Shown here: positions 38,815 to 46,908 of the stretch, piece after piece
Numbering within the stretch: the first letter of the stretch is position 1
Layout of the letters: each line of letters starts with the position of its first letter
NCBI RefSeq assembly: GCF_011300215.1
Contig: NZ_CP049866.1
Coordinates: forward strand, 2,294,001-2,358,000
DNA length: 64,000 nt
DNA from: Nocardioides piscis
Lineage (GTDB): Bacteria > Actinomycetota > Actinomycetes > Propionibacteriales > Nocardioidaceae
Reading direction: 5' to 3'
Notes under the pieces: model-generated
Seen by the model: only the letters and a program-made list of their open reading frames with translations
What the model was told of the DNA's origin: nothing
Database searches by the model: none
Made by a program: the position numbers and the translations under genes

Positions 38815-38964
38815 ATGTCGTTCAACGCCCTGAGCATTGCCGCAGCCGAGTCGCACGGTGACCCGGCCATCCATCCCTACCTCGTCGGTGCTCTCACGCT
38901 GGCGATCCTGCTGGGCCTGCTCCTGGCCCTCGTCACCTTCGGCGGCGGGCGCGAGCACTCCTGA
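38815..38964 (+). CDS. Small single-pass membrane protein between proA and nadD
   Basis: A 49-residue protein, too short for most gene callers. It starts [20 protein letters not shown], then a single strongly hydrophobic helix ([20 protein letters not shown]), and ends FGGGREHS. Three points support it: the ATG sits seven bases after a TAGGAT leaderless box, its TGA overlaps the nadD ATG by one base (TGATG), and its composition is that of a membrane anchor. Coupled translation with nadD is likely. Its role is unknown. Confidence 0.7.
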   Translation: MSFNALSIAAAESHGDPAIHPYLVGALTLAILLGLLLALVTFGGGREHS

Positions 38965-39578
38965 TGCCGCGTCGCGTGGGCGTGATGGGCGGCACCTTCG
39001 ATCCCGTCCACCACGGCCACCTGGTCGCGGCCTCCGAGGTGCAGGCGTGGTTCGACCTCGACGAGGTCGTCTTCGTGCCGACCGGCTCGCCGTGGCAGAA
39101 GGCCGAGCGTGAGGTCTCCCCGGCCGAGCACCGCTACCTGATGACCGTCATCGCGACGGCGGCCAACCCGCGCTTCGTCGTCTCTCGGGTCGACATCGAC
39201 CGCGAGGGCCCGACCTACACCATCGACACGCTGCGTGACCTGCGAGCGCAGCGACCTGACGACGAGCTGTTCTTCATCACCGGTGCTGACGCGCTGGCCG
39301 ACATCTTCACCTGGCGCGACGTCGAGGAGCTGTTCGAGCTCGCCCAGTTCGTCGGGTGCACGCGGCCCGGCTACGACATGGACTCCCGGACCCTCGACGC
39401 CATTCCGTCCGACCGCGTGACCATGGTGGAGATCCCGGCCCTGGCGATCTCCTCCACCGACTGCCGCGAGCGCGTACGCCGAGGCGCACCGATCTGGTAC
39501 CTCGTGCCCGACGGCGTCGTCCAGTACGTCGGCAAGCACGACCTCTATGCCACCCCACACCCCAAGGATGTCCAGTGA
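38964..39578 (+). CDS. nadD: Nicotinate-nucleotide adenylyltransferase
   Basis: A 204-residue nucleotidyltransferase that makes deamido-NAD from nicotinate mononucleotide and ATP. It has the N-terminal [19 protein letters not shown] loop with the HxGH ATP site, [19 protein letters not shown], and the C-terminal [20 protein letters not shown] with the SSTxxR motif. ATG 38964 overlaps the stop of the small membrane gene, and its stop overlaps rsfS (GTGA). Confidence 0.95.
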   Translation: MPRRVGVMGGTFDPVHHGHLVAASEVQAWFDLDEVVFVPTGSPWQKAEREVSPAEHRYLMTVIATAANPRFVVSRVDIDREGPTYTIDTLRDLRAQRPDDELFFITGADALADIFTWRDVEELFELAQFVGCTRPGYDMDSRTLDAIPSDRVTMVEIPALAISSTDCRERVRRGAPIWYLVPDGVVQYVGKHDLYATPHPKDVQ

Positions 39579-39955
39579 CTGCCACCGACCACGCCCTCGA
39601 ACTCGTCCAGGTCGCCGCTGCGGCGGCAGCCGACAAGCTGGCCCAGCAGGTGATCGCCTTCGACGTCAGCGAGCAGCTCGCCATCACCGACGCGTTCGTG
39701 CTGGCCTCGGCCAGCAACGAGCGCCAGGTCAAGGCGATCGTCGACGAGGTTGAGGACAAGCTGCGCGAGGTCGACGCCAAGCCGATCCGCCGCGAGGGGC
39801 ACCGCGAGGGCCGCTGGGTCCTGCTCGACTACGGCGAGATCGTCGTGCACGTCCAGCACGAGGAGGAGCGCCAGTTCTATGCCCTCGAGCGGCTGTGGCG
39901 CGACTGTCCCTCGATCCCGGTCCCGCAGCCGGGACCACCTGCCGCTGACGCGTGA
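39575..39955 (+). CDS. rsfS: Ribosomal silencing factor RsfS
   Basis: A 126-residue RsfS/Iojap protein that binds ribosomal protein uL14 and blocks subunit joining during starvation. Signatures are [39 protein letters not shown] and the closing [20 protein letters not shown] followed by [13 protein letters not shown] 39575 overlaps the nadD stop and its own stop overlaps the phosphatase gene, giving tight coupling. Confidence 0.95.
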   Translation: MTATDHALELVQVAAAAAADKLAQQVIAFDVSEQLAITDAFVLASASNERQVKAIVDEVEDKLREVDAKPIRREGHREGRWVLLDYGEIVVHVQHEEERQFYALERLWRDCPSIPVPQPGPPAADA

Positions 39956-40605
39956 GCCGGACATTGGTCCTGCTGCGCCACGGCCAGACTGCCTGGAACC
40001 TCGAGCGGCGCGCCCAGGGACACACCGACATCCCCCTCGACGAGACCGGCCGGGAGCAGGCTCGGGCTGTTGCCGTCGCGATCGCGGCGCTGGAGCCGGC
40101 CGCCCTGTGGAGCTCGGACCTGCTCCGGGCCAGCGCCACCGCCGACGAGGTCGCCCGCACCACCGGGCTCGACGTGCGCACGGACGAGCGGTTGCGCGAG
40201 TTCGACGTGGGGGACCGGTCCGGGATGACCATCGCCGAGTTCGAAGCGGCGTTCCCGACCCAGCACGCTGCGTGGCAGGCCACCGGGGGGCTCTTCGAGT
40301 CCGCCGAAGGCGTGCCGGGCGCAGAGAGCTCCGACGACGTCGCCGAGCGGATCGTGCCCGCCCTGCGCGAGGCGCTCTCCTCGGTCGGGACGGGCGAGAC
40401 GGTCTGCGTCGTCGGGCACGGGGCCTCCTCCAAGGTCGGCCTGACCGCCCTCCTCGGCTGGGACCGGGTCATGGGCCGGACCCTGCGCGGCATGGACAAC
40501 TGTGGGTGGGCCACGCTGGTCGAGACCGGACCCGACGAGGGGTTGAGGCTGGTGGCCTACAACCGGGTCGCACCCGATTTCACAACTGCGGGAGCCGTTG
40601 GCTAA
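39952..40605 (+). CDS. Histidine phosphatase family protein, GpgP-like by position
   Basis: A 217-residue branch-1 histidine phosphatase. The phospho-His motif LLRHGQTAWNLERRAQGHTD opens the protein. DERLREFDVGDRSGMTIAEF follows, then VCVVGHGASSKVGLTALLG with the second catalytic His. Its place right after nadD-rsfS matches mycobacterial gpgP (glucosyl-3-phosphoglycerate phosphatase), so that activity is a reasonable guess. No glucosyl-3-phosphoglycerate synthase lies in this window to support it. GTG 39952 overlaps the rsfS stop. Confidence 0.85.
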   Translation: MSRTLVLLRHGQTAWNLERRAQGHTDIPLDETGREQARAVAVAIAALEPAALWSSDLLRASATADEVARTTGLDVRTDERLREFDVGDRSGMTIAEFEAAFPTQHAAWQATGGLFESAEGVPGAESSDDVAERIVPALREALSSVGTGETVCVVGHGASSKVGLTALLGWDRVMGRTLRGMDNCGWATLVETGPDEGLRLVAYNRVAPDFTTAGAVG

Positions 40606-40649
40606 GATTCCGCGAGTTGTCCGGCCGAGGTTTGGCCGGGCGCCCCGAT

Positions 40650-40725
40650 GGGGGTGTGGCGCAGCTGGTAGCGCATCTGCATGGCATGCAGAGGGTCAGG
40701 GGTTCGAGTCCCCTCACCTCCACCA
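40650..40725 (+). tRNA. tRNA-Ala (anticodon GGC), CCA encoded
   Basis: A full 76-base cloverleaf. The acceptor is GGGGGTG paired with CACCTCC, with one G-T pair. The D stem GCGC pairs with GCGC, and the anticodon stem TCTGC pairs with GCAGA around the loop ATGGCAT, giving anticodon GGC at 40683-40685. The T arm is AGGGGTTCGAGTCCCCT. Discriminator A is followed by an encoded CCA. It lies 44 bases after the phosphatase gene. A 10-base inverted repeat six bases after the CCA probably ends the transcript. Confidence 0.97.
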
Positions 40726-40730
40726 TCACA

Positions 40731-40755
40731 GGCCGGATCCTCGACGGATCCGGCC
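40731..40755 (+). terminator. Hairpin after tRNA-Ala
   Basis: A perfect 10-base inverted repeat, GGCCGGATCC with GGATCCGGCC, around TCGAC. No T-run follows. Confidence 0.7.
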
Positions 40756-40918
40756 TGATGCATCTGCGGCGGGCGCTGCTGCACGTGGGGCGCCGGAGTC
40801 CCCGACCCGAAGGGGTGCCGGCGTATGGAGCCGGGGCTGGCCCATCACGGCGCTGCGCGCCCGCAGCCTGGCGCCGTGCGCGGGCTTCCTCATCCACGGA
40901 GAGTCGCATGCTCAAGGC

Positions 40919-41962
40919 TCAGGGCCTCCCCACCTCCGAGTCAGGGAGGCCTCGCAGGACCGCCGCGCCGGTGAGCGCGCCGGTCGCCAGGTCGTCCAGG
41001 GCTCTGTCGGCGTCCGTGAAGGGGTAGGCCGTCACGCGCGCCCGGACTCCGGTCGTCGCGGCGAGACGCAACCACTCCTCTCCGTCGAGGCGCGTGTTGG
41101 CGGTGACGCTGGTGAGGGTCCGTTCGCGGAAGAGGTGGGCCTGGTAGTCGAGCCCTGGGATGTCGCTGAGGTGGATGCCCGCCACCGCGAGCGTCCCGCC
41201 CTGGTCCAGCGCCTCCAGGGCGACCGGCACCAGTTCGCCGACGGGTGCGAACAGGATCGCCGCGTCGAGCAGGGCGGGTGGGCGTGCGTGGGCGTCACCG
41301 GCCCAGGCGGCACCCAGCTCGAGTGCGAGCTTCTGGGCCGGCCGGCCTCGTGTGAGGACGTGCACCTCTGCGCCCTGGGCAATTGCCAGCTGGGCGATGA
41401 GGTGCGCGCTGGCGCCGAAGCCGTAGATGCCAAGCCGCCCACCGGGTGGCAGTCCGGCCCGGCGTAGGGCGCGGTAGCCGATGATTCCCGAGCACAGCAG
41501 CGGCGCCGTGGTGACGGGGTCGGCGTCCGCCGGCAGGCGGTATGCCCACGCCTCGGCGACGACGGCGTACTCGGCGAAGCCTCCGTCTGCGTCCCAGCCG
41601 GTGTACTGGGAAGCGCGACAGAGGTTCTCGCGCCCGGCACGACAGGCTCTGCAGCCCTGGCAGGTCCGCCGCAGCCACGCGATGCCGACCCTGTCGCCGG
41701 TGCCGAACCGGCGGCTCGCGTCCCCCGTCGCAACCACCTCGCCGACCACCTCGTGACCAGGCACCCGGGCAGGCGCTCTGGGTGCAAGGTCGCCGTCGGC
41801 GAGGTGCAGGTCGGTCCGGCACACGCCGCACGCGAGCACCCGGACCAGCACCTCGTCGGGCGCAGGACGGGGGACCGCACGCTCGACCTGGAGCACCCGG
41901 CCGCGTTCGTCCCCCTTTCCGCTCACGACCCACGCCCGCATCGTGGTGGGCAGCCCGGTCAT
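40919..41962 (-). CDS. Zinc-dependent alcohol dehydrogenase family protein
   Basis: A 347-residue medium-chain dehydrogenase. The catalytic zinc Cys and His lie in [15 protein letters not shown] and [12 protein letters not shown]. The structural-zinc cysteines are in [15 protein letters not shown]. The NAD(P) fold has [20 protein letters not shown], an unusual GFGASA in place of the common GxGxxG. The alternative start ATG 41941 ([14 protein letters not shown]) agrees with many homologues. Substrate alcohol or aldehyde is unknown. It shares strand with hsp20 upstream but is separated by 87 bases. Confidence 0.87.
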   Translation of the reverse strand: MTGLPTTMRAWVVSGKGDERGRVLQVERAVPRPAPDEVLVRVLACGVCRTDLHLADGDLAPRAPARVPGHEVVGEVVATGDASRRFGTGDRVGIAWLRRTCQGCRACRAGRENLCRASQYTGWDADGGFAEYAVVAEAWAYRLPADADPVTTAPLLCSGIIGYRALRRAGLPPGGRLGIYGFGASAHLIAQLAIAQGAEVHVLTRGRPAQKLALELGAAWAGDAHARPPALLDAAILFAPVGELVPVALEALDQGGTLAVAGIHLSDIPGLDYQAHLFRERTLTSVTANTRLDGEEWLRLAATTGVRARVTAYPFTDADRALDDLATGALTGAAVLRGLPDSEVGRP

Positions 41963-42049
41963 CGCCTCACCTCGTCGAGTCGGGGCCGTGATCGCGCGGG
42001 TCGCGATCGGGTGCTCGAGGTCGATCTGCCGGAGGCCAGTCTCTGGCTC

Positions 42050-42529
42050 TCAGCCGCGTGTGATCGGGATCTTGGTCGGTGTCGTGGTGACTTCTGCCTT
42101 GGGCGCGGGGACCCGCACTTCGAGGATCCCGTCCTTGTACGACGCGGTCACGTCGGCCTCGGTCGCTCCCTCGGGCAGCCGGACGCTGCGCGAGAGGCGG
42201 CCGTAGTGGAACTCGCTCCGGTAGCCGTCCGGACGCTTCTCCTCGCTGCGTTCCTCCCGCTCGGCACGAAGGTGCAGGATGCCGTCGGCGACGCTGATCT
42301 CGACGTCCTTCTCCGGGTCGATCCCGGGCAGCTCCGCGCGGATCACGCAGGTGTCGTCCTCGACGAACTCCTCCAGACGCATGACGTGGGCCCCTTGGGC
42401 GCGGTCCAGGACGCTCTCACCGTTGAAGAACGTGCGGAACATGTCCCCGAACGCGGTGTCGACCAGGTCCTGGCTCCACAGCGTCTCCAGGGGCCAACCC
42501 CGGTGGTGTTCTCTCTTCATCAGACTCAT
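42050..42529 (-). CDS. Hsp20/alpha-crystallin small heat-shock protein
   Basis: A 159-residue chaperone. An N-terminal arm leads to an alpha-crystallin domain from about residue 55: VRAELPGIDPEKDVEISVAD, HYGRLSRSVRLPEGATEADV and ASYKDGILEVRVPAP, then a C-terminal IPITRG with the I-x-I type anchor. ATG 42529 has AGGAG six bases upstream. Such proteins hold unfolding proteins as oligomers. No HAIR/HspR-type repeat was found upstream. Confidence 0.92.
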   Translation of the reverse strand: MSLMKREHHRGWPLETLWSQDLVDTAFGDMFRTFFNGESVLDRAQGAHVMRLEEFVEDDTCVIRAELPGIDPEKDVEISVADGILHLRAEREERSEEKRPDGYRSEFHYGRLSRSVRLPEGATEADVTASYKDGILEVRVPAPKAEVTTTPTKIPITRG

Positions 42530-43045
42530 TTCGGACTCCTCCTTGCTTGGTGCCGCGGTCATTGCGTGGCTCAGCCAAGGGGGGCGGTCTCTCATCGCCT
42601 CGCGGGTCTCGGCGAAGAGCAGGGTCACGTCACCCCACCCAGCTGCCAGGGCCGGCGCGGGCCACCGCCCCCCGGTGGGGACCCGCGCCGACTGGGTGGC
42701 ATGTGCACAAGCGCGCACCGCGCCGACATCGAGGACCGAGGTGGACTGCTGGCTGCGTAAGCCGATCGCATGGCCGAACTCCGGTCACGTCACGGAGCGG
42801 TGCTGGCGGACCGAGTCATGTGACCCCTTGTGGTCTCGCCGCAGGCGCCTATCCACACCCAGGAGAAACGGTAGTCCTCGCGGGCCCGGCTGCCAAGAGC
42901 TGCCCGAAGCGAGTCCCCGCATCCGCGGCGTAGGCTGGGGTGGCCGAGGTAGCGAGCGTGTCGCAGCCTGTGCGGCATCGGCTTCGGCAAGGACGACAGT
43001 GCCCGGACCGAGGGCGCAGACGAGACCGCACGGTGGAGCAGAACC
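42530..43045. other. 516-base intergenic region without a recognised gene
   Basis: Lies between hsp20 (leftwards) and the GAF-ANTAR gene (rightwards). Frames that stay open here give Arg/Pro-rich peptides with no family resemblance and are judged shadows. It contains a DnaA-box-like CTATCCACA at 42849-42857 and a GC-rich inverted segment around 42655-42690. No leaderless box or structured RNA was identified. It presumably carries both divergent promoters. Confidence 0.5.
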
Positions 43046-43798
43046 ATGGTGACTTCACAAGGCAAACGACCGGAACCGCTCGACCTGACCGCGGCCTATG
43101 CGGAGCTCCAGAACCTCATCCTGGACGGACCCGATGTCAGCGACTTCCTGCACGAGCTCACCGTGCTGGCCTCGTCCATCGTGCCCGGCACGCACTGCGG
43201 AATCACCCTGCGGCGTGACGGCCAGATCGCCACTGTGGCCCACAGCGACGAGGTTGCGATGCGCATGGACGAGATCCAGTACATCCACGGCCGCGGGCCG
43301 TGCCTGGAAGCCATCCATCAGGGGACACGCATCGAGGTGCCCGACATGTCAGCCGAGACCCGATGGGGCGACTACCCCGGATACGCCCTGTCCAACGGCA
43401 TCCACAGCGTCGTCTCCCTGCCCCTGACCATCGACGGCCACACCCGCGGAGCACTCAACATCTTCGTCACCAGCCCACACGCGTTCAACACCGCCGACAT
43501 CACCCGAGCCGAGGCCTTCACCGCTCAGGCCGCCACAGCCCTGACCATCCTGCTCCGCCACGCCAGCCACACCGTCCTCGACGACGAGCTACGCGAAGCA
43601 CTGGCCACCCGGGCCGTGATCGACCAAGCCCTCGGCATCTTGATGGTCACCCGCAAGATCAGCGCCCACGACGCGTTCGAGCTCCTGCGCCACACCTCCC
43701 AGAACACCAATCGCAAGGTCAGCACCATCGCCGCCGAGCTCATCGAGACGATGACCGGCCACCCACCCCAACCGCCCCGTCCACTGACCCAACGCTGA
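43046..43798 (+). CDS. GAF-ANTAR domain transcription antitermination regulator
   Basis: A 250-residue protein with a GAF domain (about 25-165; GTHCGITLRRDGQIATVAHS and YIHGRGPCLEAIHQGTRIEV) and a C-terminal ANTAR domain (about 180-235; ATRAVIDQALGILMVTRKIS and DAFELLRHTSQNTNRKVSTI). ANTAR domains bind paired RNA hairpins and prevent termination; the GAF part would sense a small ligand. ATG 43046 has GGAG about eight bases before it. The RNA target is unknown and no paired-hairpin motif was seen nearby. Confidence 0.9.
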   Translation: MVTSQGKRPEPLDLTAAYAELQNLILDGPDVSDFLHELTVLASSIVPGTHCGITLRRDGQIATVAHSDEVAMRMDEIQYIHGRGPCLEAIHQGTRIEVPDMSAETRWGDYPGYALSNGIHSVVSLPLTIDGHTRGALNIFVTSPHAFNTADITRAEAFTAQAATALTILLRHASHTVLDDELREALATRAVIDQALGILMVTRKISAHDAFELLRHTSQNTNRKVSTIAAELIETMTGHPPQPPRPLTQR

Positions 43799-43933
43799 GC
43801 CGAACCGCTGGAGCGCGGCCGCCTCGCCGGTGCCGTGTCCGAGCGCGACGTCGTGAACCCCCTCCCACACGGACCGTCCTGCTGGAATCGCGTCGAGTGT
43901 CACTCCGCTTCGACGCATGCGAGTCCGTGGCGT

Positions 43934-44299
43934 TCAGCAGCCGGGGCCGAGGGCGCCGGCGAGGGAGCGGAGCACCTCGGGCACCAGCCGGTAGTAGGCC
44001 CATCGCCCGCGCTGCTCCCGGGTGACCAGCCCGGCCTCGACCAGGAGCTTCATGTGGTGCGAGACCGTGGGCTGGCTCAGGCCGACTGGCTCTGTCATGT
44101 CGCAGATGCAAGCCTCGCCGTCGGCAGACGCGGCGATCATCGAGACCAGTCTGACCCGCGTCGGGTCGCCCAGCGCCTTGAACATGCGGGCGAGCGTCTC
44201 GGCCGCCTCGTCGGCGACGATGCCGGCGGTCATGGGCGAGCAGCAGGCGGCGAGCTCGGCGGGCGAGATGGCGATGGGAGTCGAGGGCACGGTGATCAT
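43934..44299 (-). CDS. arsR: ArsR family metalloregulator, probably As(III)-responsive
   Basis: A 121-residue winged-helix repressor. An N-terminal Cys pair (AACCSPM, residues 19-20) and a Cys in the helix before the recognition helix (GEACICDMTEPVGLSQPTVS) resemble the As(III) site of the Corynebacterium-type ArsR, rather than the ELCVCDL site alone. The winged helix continues HHMKLLVEAGLVTREQRGRW. ATG 44299 was chosen so the Cys pair lies in the usual N-terminal arm. It is divergent from the flavoprotein gene, and two near-identical operators lie in the 78-base gap. The metal assignment rests on the Cys pattern. Confidence 0.88.
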   Translation of the reverse strand: MITVPSTPIAISPAELAACCSPMTAGIVADEAAETLARMFKALGDPTRVRLVSMIAASADGEACICDMTEPVGLSQPTVSHHMKLLVEAGLVTREQRGRWAYYRLVPEVLRSLAGALGPGC

Positions 44300-44311
44300 T
44301 GTGACGGATGC

Positions 44312-44329
44312 ATTGACATATGTCGATAT
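44312..44329 (-). promoter_or_regulatory. ArsR operator, copy facing arsR
   Basis: The sequence ATTGACATATGTCGATAT contains the perfect palindrome GACATATGTC, typical of ArsR/SmtB operators. It lies 12 bases ahead of the arsR start. The second copy at 44348-44365 is its inverse with one central difference. Confidence 0.7.
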
Positions 44330-44347
44330 GTGCGGCATCGTCCTCAC

Positions 44348-44365
44348 ATCGACATACGTCAATAT
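44348..44365 (+). promoter_or_regulatory. ArsR operator, copy facing the flavoprotein gene
   Basis: The sequence ATCGACATACGTCAATAT is the reverse complement of the arsR-side site at 15 of 16 shared positions. It lies directly before the GAGGAG ribosome-binding site of the flavoprotein gene, so repressor bound here would block that transcript. Confidence 0.7.
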
Positions 44366-44377
44366 GAGGAGCTGGAC

Positions 44378-45690
44378 ATGAACGAACTGCCCGTCGTGGT
44401 CATCGGAGCCGGTCCGCAGGGCCTGGCTGCTGCCGCGCACCTGCTCGAGCGCGGTCTGGAGCCGTTGGTGCTCGAATCCGGTCACGGGCCCGCAGCCGCG
44501 GTCGCGGAGTGGGGCCACGTCCGCCTGTTCTCGGCCTGGCCGGAGCTGGTGGACAATGCAGCCGTGCGACTGCTCGAGCCCCGGGGATGGACCTCCCCGT
44601 CGACGGGCTATCCGACGGGGGCGGAGTGGATCGAGGGCTATCTGGCTCCACTGGCAGATGCGTTGGCCGAGCACGTGCGCTATGACTCGCGCGTCATCGG
44701 GGTCTCGCGCAAGGGTCGCGACCGGCTGGTCGACGCCGACCGGGCCGAGCAGCCCTTCACCGTCCACGTCGTCGACGACCAGGGACGCGAGTCGCGGCTC
44801 GAGGCGCGCGCGGTGATCGACGCGTCCGGGACGTGGCGTCGACCCAACCCCGCCGGCGCCGACGGGCTCCCGGCCCTCGGTGAGGGGGCGGCCGCGCAGC
44901 TCATCGCCTACCAGGTCCCCGACCGGGCGACGCCGCAGCGCTACGCCGGCAAGCACACGGTCGTCGTCGGGTCGGGTGACTCTGCTTTCAACGCCATCCA
45001 CGAGCTCGTCCAGATCGCTGCCGGCCACCCCGGCACCCGCATCACCTGGGCGATCCGCCGCGTCGTCGGGGAGGGCACCTTCGGGGCGGCTCGAGCGACC
45101 AGCTGCCCGAACGGGGAGCGCTGGGTCAGCGGGCCAAGCAGGCGGTCGACGCCGGTGCGGTCGAGCTCGTGACCGGGTTCCGTGTCGCCGAGATCCGCTC
45201 CGTGGGGGGCCAGGCGGTGCTGGTCGCCGAGAACGGCCGGGAGCTCCCGGCGGCGGACACGGTCGTCGTCCTGACCGGTTTTCGCCCCGACCTGTCGTTC
45301 CTGTCCGAGATGCGGCTCGACCTCGACCCCACCCTGGAGGCGCCGCGCCGGATCGCGGCCGACATCGACCCCAACATCCACTCCTGCGGTTCGGTGCAGG
45401 CCACGGGCGCGCTCGACCTCGCGCAGCCGGAGCCTGACCTCTACCTGGTGGGGATGAAGTCCTACGGTCGCGCGCCGACGTTCCTGGCGCTCACCGGCTA
45501 TGAGCAGGTGCGCAGCGTCGTCGCCGCCCTTGCCGGCGACCACGAAGGGGCTGCGCGGGTCGAGCTCGTCCTCCCTGACACCGGCGTGTGTGGCGGTGCG
45601 GGGGTGTTCGACGACCCCGAGAGCGCCGACATCGGCGGCGGCTGCTGTGCGCCTGCCCCTGAAGTGCTGGCGATCGGCGGGACCCGCTGA
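44378..45690 (+). CDS. FAD-dependent oxidoreductase of an ars-type locus, frameshifted once (probable base-call error)
   Basis: A flavin monooxygenase-like protein of about 437 residues after correction. The N-terminus VVVIGAGPQGLAAAAHLLER binds FAD, VVVGSGDSAFNAIHELVQIA is the NAD(P) site, and the end holds a Cys-rich tail with GGGCCAPAPEVL. The frame breaks after GEGTFG. Adding one base to the G4 run at 45083-45086 gives GEGTFGGGSSDQLPERGALG and continues into VTGFRVAEIRSVGGQAVLVA. The readable pieces are 44378-45172 and 45169-45690. GAGGAG lies six bases before ATG. Position behind the ArsR operator suggests a role in arsenical chemistry, by context only. Confidence 0.85.
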
Positions 45691-46904
45691 GCACACCAAG
45701 CCCACCCAGCCCCGGCAGGGTCCTCGTCGCGCTCTGCGTCAGCGTCACCATCAGCTACGGCGTCCTCTACTACGCCTTCACGGTGCTCGCGCCCGCGATC
45801 TCCACCGAGACGGGCTGGTCGGCGACCGCTGTCACCGCTGCGTTCTCGGTCGGCATCCTGGCCGGGGCGCTGGCCGGCATCCCCGTCGGCCGCGAGCTGC
45901 AGAAGCGAGGACCACGGCTGGTCATGACCGCGGGGAGCCTGCTCGGCGCGGCGGCGATCGTCCTGGTCGGGTCTGCGTCGACGTACCCCGTCTTCGTGGT
46001 CGCCTGGCTGCTGGTCGGTCTGGCCAGCTCGGGCACCTTCTATCCGCCTGCGTTCGCGGCCCTGACGCACTGGTACGGCGCGGGGCGGGTGCGCGCCATC
46101 ACCACCCTGACCCTGGTGGCCGGGTTTGCCTCGACGATCTTCGCCCCCGTCACCGCGGCGCTCAGCGAGTCGATCGGGTGGCGCGCGACCTACTTCGTGC
46201 TTGCCGCGGTCCTGCTGGTGGTGACGGTTCCTGCCCACGCGTTCGCGCTGCGGCTGCCGTGGCACCCGCACGAGACCGGCGGGGGCGGGGGTCGTCCGGA
46301 CCGTGAGGTCCTGAGAAGCCGCACCTTCGTGCTGCTCGCTGCTTCGGGGACGCTCGCGGCCCTGGCGATGCACGCCTCCCTCGTCAACCTGGTGCCGCTG
46401 CTGCTGCAGCAGGGGATGGATCTCCAGCTGGCCGCGTGGGCGCTGGGGCTCAGCGGCGCCGGGCAGGTGGTGGGGCGTCTGGCCTACCCGGCGCTGGACC
46501 GCCGATGGCCCACCAACGCCCGGGCCGCAGGTGTCATCGGCGTGATGGCCGTGACGCTGGGTGGTCTGGCACTGGTCCCCGGACCCGCGCTGCTGGTGAT
46601 CGCGATCGCGGTCGTCGCCGGCGCTGCTCGTGGGCTGTTCACCCTCGTCGGCGCGACCGTGGTCAGCGACCACTGGGGGCCGCGGCGCTATGCCGCCCTC
46701 AACGGCGTCTACCAGGCGCCGAAGGGCGTCGCCGCCGCTCTCGCGCCGGCGTTCGGTGCCGGCATCGCCGCCGTCACCGGGAGCTATGCGCTGCTGTTCG
46801 CGGTGCTGGCGTCGATCGCTCTCGTCGCAGCGGGGCTGGCCGGGGCTGCGGGCTACGACTCACCGCAGCCGCAGCCGCAGCCGCAGCCGCAGCCGCAGGC
46901 GTGA
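45687..46904 (+). CDS. MFS transporter, probable CTG start overlapping the flavoprotein stop
   Basis: A 12-helix major facilitator of about 405 residues. TM1 (LVALCVSVTISYGVLYYAFT) lies upstream of the first available ATG, GTG or TTG in frame (45783), so the start must be earlier. The only plausible position is CTG 45687, which forms a CTGA overlap with the upstream stop, matching the GTGA, ATGA and TTGA overlaps elsewhere in this window. Motifs are RELQKRGPRLVMTAGSLLG (loop 2-3) and GTFYPPAFAALTHWYGAGR. The C-terminus ends in a Pro-Gln repeat. Coupling to the ArsR-controlled flavoprotein suggests export of an arsenical or related toxicant. Confidence 0.8.
   Translation: MSTPSPPSPGRVLVALCVSVTISYGVLYYAFTVLAPAISTETGWSATAVTAAFSVGILAGALAGIPVGRELQKRGPRLVMTAGSLLGAAAIVLVGSASTYPVFVVAWLLVGLASSGTFYPPAFAALTHWYGAGRVRAITTLTLVAGFASTIFAPVTAALSESIGWRATYFVLAAVLLVVTVPAHAFALRLPWHPHETGGGGGRPDREVLRSRTFVLLAASGTLAALAMHASLVNLVPLLLQQGMDLQLAAWALGLSGAGQVVGRLAYPALDRRWPTNARAAGVIGVMAVTLGGLALVPGPALLVIAIAVVAGAARGLFTLVGATVVSDHWGPRRYAALNGVYQAPKGVAAALAPAFGAGIAAVTGSYALLFAVLASIALVAAGLAGAAGYDSPQPQPQPQPQPQA
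46863..46898 (+). repeat. Hexanucleotide (CCGCAG)n microsatellite coding Pro-Gln
   Basis: Six tandem CCGCAG copies give a (Pro-Gln)6 tail at the end of the MFS transporter. Unit length is a multiple of three, so copy change would alter tail length without breaking the frame. Confidence 0.85.
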
Positions 46905-46908
46905 CCGG

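Noticed and set aside
42849..42857. Single DnaA-box-like CTATCCACA
   Set aside because: One site with a mismatch is expected by chance in 64 kb; no cluster or origin features nearby.
42547..42933. Open frame in the hsp20/ANTAR gap
   Set aside because: Arg/Pro/Gly-rich peptide with no start signal or family resemblance.
46863..46898. CRISPR or regulatory repeat
   Set aside because: Simple hexanucleotide microsatellite inside a coding frame.
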